Shown in pieces: positions 56,941-64,000 of a stretch of 64,000 nucleotides of DNA. A program made the position numbers and the translations under genes. Numbering within the stretch: the first letter of the stretch is position 1; each line of letters begins with the position of its first letter. Source of the DNA: Cladophialophora immunda (taxonomy: Eukaryota; Ascomycota; Eurotiomycetes; Chaetothyriales; Herpotrichiellaceae); NCBI RefSeq assembly GCF_000835495.1, contig NW_015622546.1:4111022-4175021 (forward strand). The letters are read 5' to 3'. The notes below the pieces were generated by a model. The model was not told where the DNA came from, made no database searches, and was given only the letters and a program-made list of their open reading frames with translations.

Positions 56941-59600
56941 GGTATTATAATATCGTTATTCTCTACTAATATGCTCAATGGTACCCATCGAAGGATACTA
57001 AGATTTTTTATACGATAGGTACCAAGGAAATTTAAAGTCGAATATCTCTTAGTACCCACCGTAAAATTCGATCGTTTTTTCGAGTATCATTAGGGTTAAG
57101 ATATATTTTACGAGTATATATAGTTAGATTTCTAAGTATTAGCGTAATCTACTAGTTATAGGGTTAACCCTAGAGGAGAAATACTCCCTATTATAAAATT
57201 GCTTATATCTCACGAACTAGAAATTTTCGAAGTTAATCTTTTTAGCCTATTCGATCAGGAATATCAACTTCTATCTATATATAAATTTTCAAAGAAATTA
57301 ACGCTAAACTCGTAAAGTTAGAGTGGAAGGAGGAGGGCTATACCTTAGGTCTAGGTATATAGAGTCTCTAAACCCCGCATCGGTCTATATAAGGTTAGTC
57401 TCGGTTTTTTCGAGGGGTCCTAAAGGCCGTCAAAGTCTAGTTTAATAGGTACTCCGGGCCCCTCGTTTTTTTCGAGGGAAGAGTCGTAGTTTTCGAAGCT
57501 CAGTCTATCTTTGTATTTTTCGACTCTCTAGTCGAGTTTTTCAACCCTTAGGTCGAAAATCAAGAGGCGCTTTAGCCTTAGCCCAATTTCATATATTAGC
57601 TAAAATCGTATAGGCTTCCCTCGAAAAATCCAATCATAGCCTCTAGCCTTTCCAGTTACATATCCAGCATATAGAGCACTTTAGCTCGAAAAAGATGAAG
57701 ATAGCTACCTACTACCGGAACGCCTAGCACCGAGGGACTTAGGCCTCGATTTTTTCGAGGTAGGACGGTATTGACTTAGGGTCGAAAAAAACGGGTCGAG
57801 GATCGGAAAACCCGATTATAACATACACTCCTAGCCTTTAGCTATCAGAGTCTTATATACGAGTTCAACGTCGAACTAGGTCCCGGTTAGAGAAAATCGA
57901 GGGGGGGGTTGGATTTTTCGAACTTACTTCCTAATCGTCCGCCGCGTCAGCCTTAACCGTGAACATTTTGATTAACTAAGTCCGTTAGTATTTTTCGAGG
58001 GGGGAATCGTAAAATCTAACCTCTAGGAAGTTAAAGCGGTACTGGCCCGGTACTAGCGTAAAGTCCTTATTTTTATTCTGTCTTAACCGTTAGTTTTTTT
58101 CGAGGGGGGACTCGAATTTTTCTCACCTTCTTCTCCTTAGGGTCGCTTAAGTAGATATCGAAAACTACTAAGAGCTCTTCTATTAGGGCGTACTATTTTT
58201 TCAAGTTAGTAGTCGAAAAAGATAGAGTAAGGATCATTCTCATAGAGACTAGATACCTATAGGCTAGGTAAGGGTTATCCTCGGTACCATTAGGAGCCTC
58301 TCCTATAATAGAGGGGATAACCTAGAAAATTTCGAGATGAGTATAGCTCGTTTTTTTCGGGGGGGGAGTTCGAAAAATACCTTATTCCCCTTAAAATAAC
58401 TCTAGTACTTAGTCTTAATAGCCAGGTTATTCTTACCTCGCTAGAAACGAGCCCTAGTTCGAAAAAAACGACGGTCAGTGGTTTAGAGGCACTTCGAAAA
58501 ACATAAGGGGGAGGCCGAAAAACATAAGAGAACTAGTTTTACTTTTAGCCAAAAAAAAACCCCCCTAAGGGTGGTTTCGAAAAATCTAAGGGGGGGTTCG
58601 AAAAAAGAGAGCTTACTTAAGCTTATCTTTAACGGTGGACTTACTAGTGAGGAGGGGGCGTTAGACCCGGCCGTAACCGTTCTCGCGCTACTCTTTCGCT
58701 TTCGCTCTATTTTTTTGAGTTAGCTTTCGTCTTTTCCGAGGCGAAGATCCTTACTTAAGAGTATTACTAATATTAGGGGGGAGTATAGTCGGGGTGACCT
58801 TTACTACTAGGGATGGAGAAGGTAAGGGAGTCAGCTTATTTTTTGAGCTAGCGCTCGGCTTTTTTAGGGTCTTCACGACTTTGGGTATTTTAGTTCGGTT
58901 TTTTTGAGAGGGTATTCTTTTTTTTCGAAACTAGACACTTTATCAGACGGTTCGAAGAATATAGGGCGGGCTTCTTTTTTTTCGACGGACTAGGCTAGTG
59001 CTCGGCCAAAAAAAAACGAGGCCGAAGCCTCGAAAAAAAAGGGGGTCTTACCGGATAGTAGGGGGGCCCGGGTAGACAAGTCAGAGTGATACAAAGAAGG
59101 AAAGATCAGAAAGAGAGAAGAGAAGGTATAAATAATATAACCTCGCTAAGACTTTATAGAGGAATAGCCATAAGGGACGCCTCAATATTATTAAATCTAT
59201 TGAACCTAGTGCCCTCCTTAGGGCCATTAAACCTATTAGAGCTAGTGCCCTCCTTAACTTTATCGACTAACTAGCTAACTATTCCGAGGATCTATATATT
59301 TATATAGAGTCCCTCTTTCTCACTAACTTAGTCCCCATCACCTCGGTCCATACGAGGGATGCCTCGTTTTTTTCGAGGCGTCCGCAAGCCCATCAAAAGT
59401 CAAGTTTGACAGGACCTCACCTAGCCTCAAAAAAAACGAAAGAAGGGACGAAGAATCCGAGGCTCCCCTCGCCCCTTATTTCCCGACCGTCAGCTCAAGA
59501 AAGACGAGGGCCGGTTTTCACGAGGACCCCCTTAATCTATACGAAGGACGAGTATATTCCTTCGAGGCCGATTTTATATAAACCTAGGTTAATACCCTAT
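56941..59600. repeat. Region packed with TTTTTCGA / TCGAAAAA motifs
   Basis: More than 30 copies of T5-8CGAG or its complement CGAAAAA occur between about 57,070 and 59,380, in both orientations, often followed by G-runs (TTTTTTCGAGGGGGG). CG is retained here although CA is scarce. I find no coding frame of substance except two short plus-strand ones (59,086-59,274 and 59,406-59,627) without domains. Confidence 0.75.
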
Positions 59601-60289
59601 ATCGCTTACGGTCATTCTCTCCCTTAATCTTCTCGCGGGCCTAGACGATTTTTATAACACTTAGGTCGTTTAATACTCGATACACTTAGATCGCGTCCAT
59701 CCCTAATAGCCTCGTAGGTCGCTGAAAGTAGTTGAGGATCCCCGTGAAATCGAGGCTCCCCGTCCAAAGCCTGGAAAGATCGACCCTAAGGGCGTCTAAG
59801 AAGACCCGTATATGGCCTATTTCGAGGCGGAGTTCAATAATAGCGATAAAGGTCTTGACCGTTAACGGGTAGACACATCTATCCGTCGCCTCTTTTTCTT
59901 CGAGGTCTTTGAGACGAGCGCACACTCATGACGGGAGGAGGCACTGGTAGCAGTAACTACCTCGGACAAGACCCTAACCAGCGGATAGACGAGAATTGAG
60001 AGTACTTAGTCGATTTTGAAGAGTCTTTGTCACCCCTCTCGCCCTATAGAAGGAGGGCGCGCCTACATACGGACACTTAAGGAACGAGTAGGCGTCGATC
60101 TTATCGATATTTCCAAGGAAGAGGCAGAAAAAACACGGGGAGAGGGCGAAATCCTCGATCGTCTCTTCGAATTAGGCGAGGCCGATATTAGTCGCTCTAG
60201 TACTATCCTCTTCGCGATTCGCCTAGTGCTCAAACACGCTCTACTCCCGGAGACAGATATAATAAGGCTTGATTTTCAACGCTAACCTC
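59601..60289. other. Less-mutated segment with two open frames, unknown
   Basis: A minus-strand frame (59,925-59,686, 79 aa) and a plus-strand frame (60,016-60,285, 89 aa, with ISKEEAEKTRGEGEILDRLF) are open without RIP stops. No domain is recognised. Either could be the tail of a larger decayed gene; the segment lies downstream of TLH-C. Confidence 0.35.
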
Positions 60290-63200
60290 GCGTTATACGA
60301 CGTACAATTGACGATGTTAACATTATTGAGGAAGTGACTCATAATCTGTTATACATACCGATCCTCGTTCAGGAGCTTCTGGAAAATCAACCAATCGATC
60401 GATTTGAACTCTTCCACTGTCGAAATCTTTGCGAGATCTATCGATTCGTACGAGGACCGCATTCAGCTTTGGAGATCTTCCGATCGTCTACTTTATAGAA
60501 TAATCGAGAGTCCGTCTCGACGAATCCAACTTAAGCCTTAAATAAATTCAATCAAGCCTAACTAATGAGGAGGGAGATGGAGGGTAAATTAAACGAGCTA
60601 GAAGTCCACCCTAAGCGATAAGGCGCTCGTCACGAAGAGCGTTAGTACCGTATCGTCTATCAAAAACGAGTCTAGGATCGCTTTTTTCTGAGGGTCTCTC
60701 GCATTATAGAAGGGAATCTTTATCTTTTCCAAGAGTCCTTCCCCATATCGGTAGGTCGGGATAAAGAGGATCGCCTTACTCTTCGGGCCTAGTCCCTTTA
60801 ACTTGAAAACTTTGAGGATTTCCTCAATATCTACGATCCGGATCGTATTCCTATCGATATTAACGATCTCGTACTCGATATTCTCGCGGATCGTCGTCAA
60901 TCGAATAATTCAATTTATTCCCTCTAGGAGGAAGAACTCGCTTTCAACGAGCCTGAGAAGCGGTACGGGAAGCGTAGCTAAGATAAATATAAGGGGGACC
61001 TAGTATTATAGGAGACTATTAACGTATTTTATGACCTATTGAAAGTCTTTTTCGAGGATAATCGTATGGACTTCGTTAAGGTAGAGGCGGACTAGATAGT
61101 GACCCTTCACTAGCCGTATTATATACTCCAAAAAAGTCGAGTCCTAGATCGATTTAATCGAGGTAACGACTAGATTAAATGACTAATAGGTATGCTCCTC
61201 CTTCATCTCGGCCGTGAGATCCTCAAAGCGAGCTACTTGAATCTTTCAATCCTAAGCTTATTTAAAAAGATCATCCTTTAGACTTACCTAAGGAGTAATC
61301 ATAATATTAACTATATCCTAATATTGGATAAAGGCGGGAAGGAGATAGAGGAGACTCTTCCCTAAGTCAGTCTTATTCACGTACATTAAGTAGATAATAC
61401 TCTCGAAAATAGCGAGGATGGCCTTATATTGATAGAGGTCTCGAAATTGGGCACTCTTATCTTCGAAAAAATAAGTAAGCTAGTAGTAAATATCGGTCTT
61501 CGATACGGTATTTTCGCGAGAGTAGTAGAGTAGGACGAGTTAGGATCCTAAGCTTTTCTCTAGGGCTTCGCTTTAATCGGCTCCCAACTCGAATTTTTAG
61601 AAGATTCGGTCGCACTTATCAATCTTAAAGAGTACCTAATATTACTAGGTGAAGTAGACGGTTCGTATATATCAATGCCGTAGTCCGGCCGCGGGCTAGT
61701 CCGCCAGTAGACTATAGTGAAGCTGACCTACCTTAGAAGACTAATTTGCCTAAATATTGATAATCAAGTCGTTTTACTCAAGAGACGACTCGTAGTTTTC
61801 GTCGCCTCTATTGATAAATTCTTCCGTCTCGGGACCGATTTTTTCGAGAAGGATATAGTTAATTAAGTAACGATAGGGATTGAGGGTTAACCCAGTTCGA
61901 AAAATCTGACCCGATTGGACATAAAGAGTCCTTGATAAAGTTAAGTTCTAGATCCGGTTAGCGTTGATCTCAAAGAGAAAGGGGAAGATCTCGTCTCGCT
62001 CAAGATATTCGAGAGTAAGGTAGTAATATACGGGGATCACGTAGAGGAGGTAGTAAATTAGAATATAGGAGAGTGTCGGTAGTAAAAATCGAAGGTTCGG
62101 TCGTGATTTTCACGTAATATTTCGACTTTTATACTAATGTATGGTAATCTGTACGAGCCCCTAGTGGCGATCCCAGATAATGTCTCGAACATTACTATCG
62201 ATACCTTGAATATTTCGATAGGTCGTATACTCCCACTCCGTTCCTCGTAGAGGGCTTCCGCTCGCCAGGTGCGCGGCTAATAGGAAGAGCTTTATAAAGG
62301 CCTAGCGTACCCAGAAGAACTCGACAATTATTGTGCGGCGCTAGTGCCTCGTCCCGTTCAACGCACCCTTCGAAAATAGCGACCAATAGATCGGAGAGTT
62401 CGGGTTGACAAGCTGACGCTATATATACTCCTTCGTCAGAATAAACGAGGGGTTATCCACCAAATAATAGCCTTTAGTCGAGATAGACGAGTTATCTTCG
62501 AGATCGGCTAGATTTAGGCGAGGGAGGTCTCGTTACGGAAGAAGGATCAGTCGAGAAAAGAGAAGGTTGAGTAGGTCTTTCTCTAGTCGCTAGTGAAGCT
62601 CACAAATTCCGCAGAATATATATTTTTTTTCATAGATAAGGTAGGTATCCAGCCCTAGATCAATAATCAGCTTATTCTCCGAGACTCGTTCTTTCAGAGC
62701 CTTAAGTAGATATCTTCGAATCTATCCGACCTCCTTAAAGTAGTTATAGCTATAAGACACCGTCACCCATAGAAGATTCGTCCAATAATACTCCACTATA
62801 TCAAATAACGAGTCTAGATTCTGATTTTACTAGAGCTCCTTCATCCAGATCGAGCTAAGGAGGAAGAGGCGGGAGGCGTAGATAATCTTTAAGATTATCT
62901 TCGAAATCACCGACTCCAATTTAAACGACTAGTCACTCGGATTTATCGACTATAGGATAAGAAAGAGTATCATTAGGTTTCGGAAGGTAGTATACTCTAG
63001 GGTAGTCTCAAACTTAACCTTAGTATATAAGAGGTCCATAACAATATTGACGACAAGTGCCTCAAGATTTTGGAGGCTCTACTCGTTATATTCCTCAAAT
63101 ATCTCAAGTAATAAGCCATATAATCCGCGTTAAAGGTTATAAAGATAATCCATAAGAGTAGTCGAGAGATAAATACTCTATAAATAGTCATAATTCCCAT

Positions 63201-63880
63201 CCGGCTCTTCTCGCTCTTTATACTCTAGGAGACGGACGAGAAAAACGAAGAGATCCCCAAAGAGTACGAAGTATCCTCTCTATGTTATGAGCTTAAGCTC
63301 AATAAAGTCCTTTATAAATGTAGTGAAGTGGCTAACCTCCTCTTCCTTTAGCTCTAGACGCATAGACCAAATCAGTCATAGAATCAGATTCGAGATTTTT
63401 GACTAGAGCCTTATTATTATTATATGGAGAGTCGATGTCTCTAAGAGTATCTCCGTATTTATCGCGGTGATCAGCTTAAGAAGTAGTAGGATATCCTTAT
63501 TCTTATAGAAGATCTTAAATCGGGAATTTCGAAGGAATACACTCTTATTTTTCAAGGTTAGGTTTTTCGAGGACGATATTTTTAAGAGGGCTCGTTATTC
63601 CTTTTCTAGGTAGTTTAATAAGGTATCTCTTATCTTAAGGTCCTCATTCGGGAAATTCAAGGCTAGAGTAGGTAATATCAAGTATTAATAGCGCTGGAGG
63701 TTTAGTAGTAGTATCTCAGGAGTGTGCGATATTAATAAGGGTAGCTTCAGAATAAATAAGCCTCGATTACTCCTTAGAAAGAGGACCTAGCCCGGGAGAT
63801 AATAGATAATATCAGTTCGTTTTATCTTACTACCCTATCGAATATTATAAGTATAGATTTAGTACTATTAAGCCTTCTTC
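60290..63880 (-). pseudogene. Telomere-adjacent RecQ-like helicase TLH-C (degraded)
   Basis: On the minus strand, reading through stops, text runs from about 63,880 to 60,290. N-terminal part: MRLELKEEEVSHFTTFIKDF (about 63,360). The helicase core follows: motif I YVNKTDLGKSLLYLLPA (61,390-61,330), with Gly-to-Asp or similar loss next to GKS; motif II YLNEVHTIIL (about 61,090); motif III FILATLPVPL (about 60,995). An open stretch 60,900-60,598 covers motif IV and motif V (LFVTSALSLRVDF). Motif VI EFI.GLS.IRRDG is near 60,545. It faces away from the telomere and differs clearly from TLH-A and TLH-B, so it is a second TLH lineage. Stops are TAA/TAG/TGA, so no product is expected. Confidence 0.75.
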
Positions 63881-63910
63881 CCGTCTAGAGTAAAGTAAGA
63901 GTAGTCCGGA

Positions 63911-64000
63911 TAGGGTTAGGGTTAGGGTTAGGGTTAGGGTTAGGGTTAGGGTTAGGGTTAGGGTTAGGGTTAGGGTTAGGGTTAGGGTTAGGGTTAGGGT
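63911..64000 (+). repeat. Telomere repeat array (TTAGGG)n
   Basis: Fifteen perfect TTAGGG units run to the last base, G-rich strand 5'-to-3' towards the right end, as at a right chromosome terminus. The array starts abruptly about 30 bp beyond the TLH-C coding region. Confidence 0.99.

Overview
The window is a chromosome end of a filamentous ascomycete (Pezizomycotina). The last 90 bases are an uninterrupted TTAGGG array. The genes on the left are split by 49-99 nt GT-AG introns with CTAAC/CTGAC-like branch sites. The right two thirds carry the C-to-T/G-to-A damage (CpA to TpA on both strands) typical of repeat-induced point mutation (RIP). I cannot name the species from this.

Layout. Positions 1-18,840 form a normal-composition accessory gene block. 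It holds a SAF-domain homoserine-dehydrogenase-like oxidoreductase, a broken kinesin-motor gene, an NmrA-like protein, a bZIP factor, an isopenicillin-N-synthase-type Fe(II)/2-oxoglutarate oxygenase, a Zn2Cys6 regulator, an MFS sugar transporter, a TauD/TfdA dioxygenase and a zinc-independent MDR oxidoreductase. Two oxygenases, two reductases, a transporter and two regulators side by side suggest a small catabolic or secondary-metabolite island; no polyketide synthase, NRPS or terpene backbone gene is present. Composition changes abruptly just after the last gene (about 18,840).

Positions 18,841-63,910 are RIP-degraded subtelomere. The central discovery is a set of three decayed RecQ-type telomere-linked helicases (TLH). 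TLH-A (plus strand, 21,959-38,520) is interrupted by a chromodomain Gypsy retrotransposon (25,649-37,878; 416-bp LTRs; target duplication GATAG). That element is itself interrupted by a second, younger chromovirus (27,613-34,265; 196-bp LTRs; target duplication CTATT). The RecQ frame resumes exactly at the outer target duplication. TLH-B (plus, 49,348-54,960) is laid out end to end but riddled with stops. TLH-C (minus, about 60,290-63,880) abuts the telomere.

Between TLH-A and TLH-B lie a very long degraded single-frame coding region I cannot name (40,149-45,150), a Glu/Ala minisatellite gene with a 100-N assembly gap, a T5orf172 (GIY-YIG-like) domain gene, a Lys/Arg 60-bp repeat gene and a 109-bp tandem array. 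Between TLH-B and TLH-C lie a 2-kb strand-asymmetric purine-rich tract and a 2.4-kb zone packed with TTTTTCGA/TCGAAAAA motifs. The inner chromovirus also carries a probable antisense, intron-bearing, formerly Cys-rich gene between its chromodomain and its polypurine tract.

All coordinates of degraded genes are approximate. They come from reading translations through stop codons by eye; no database search was possible.
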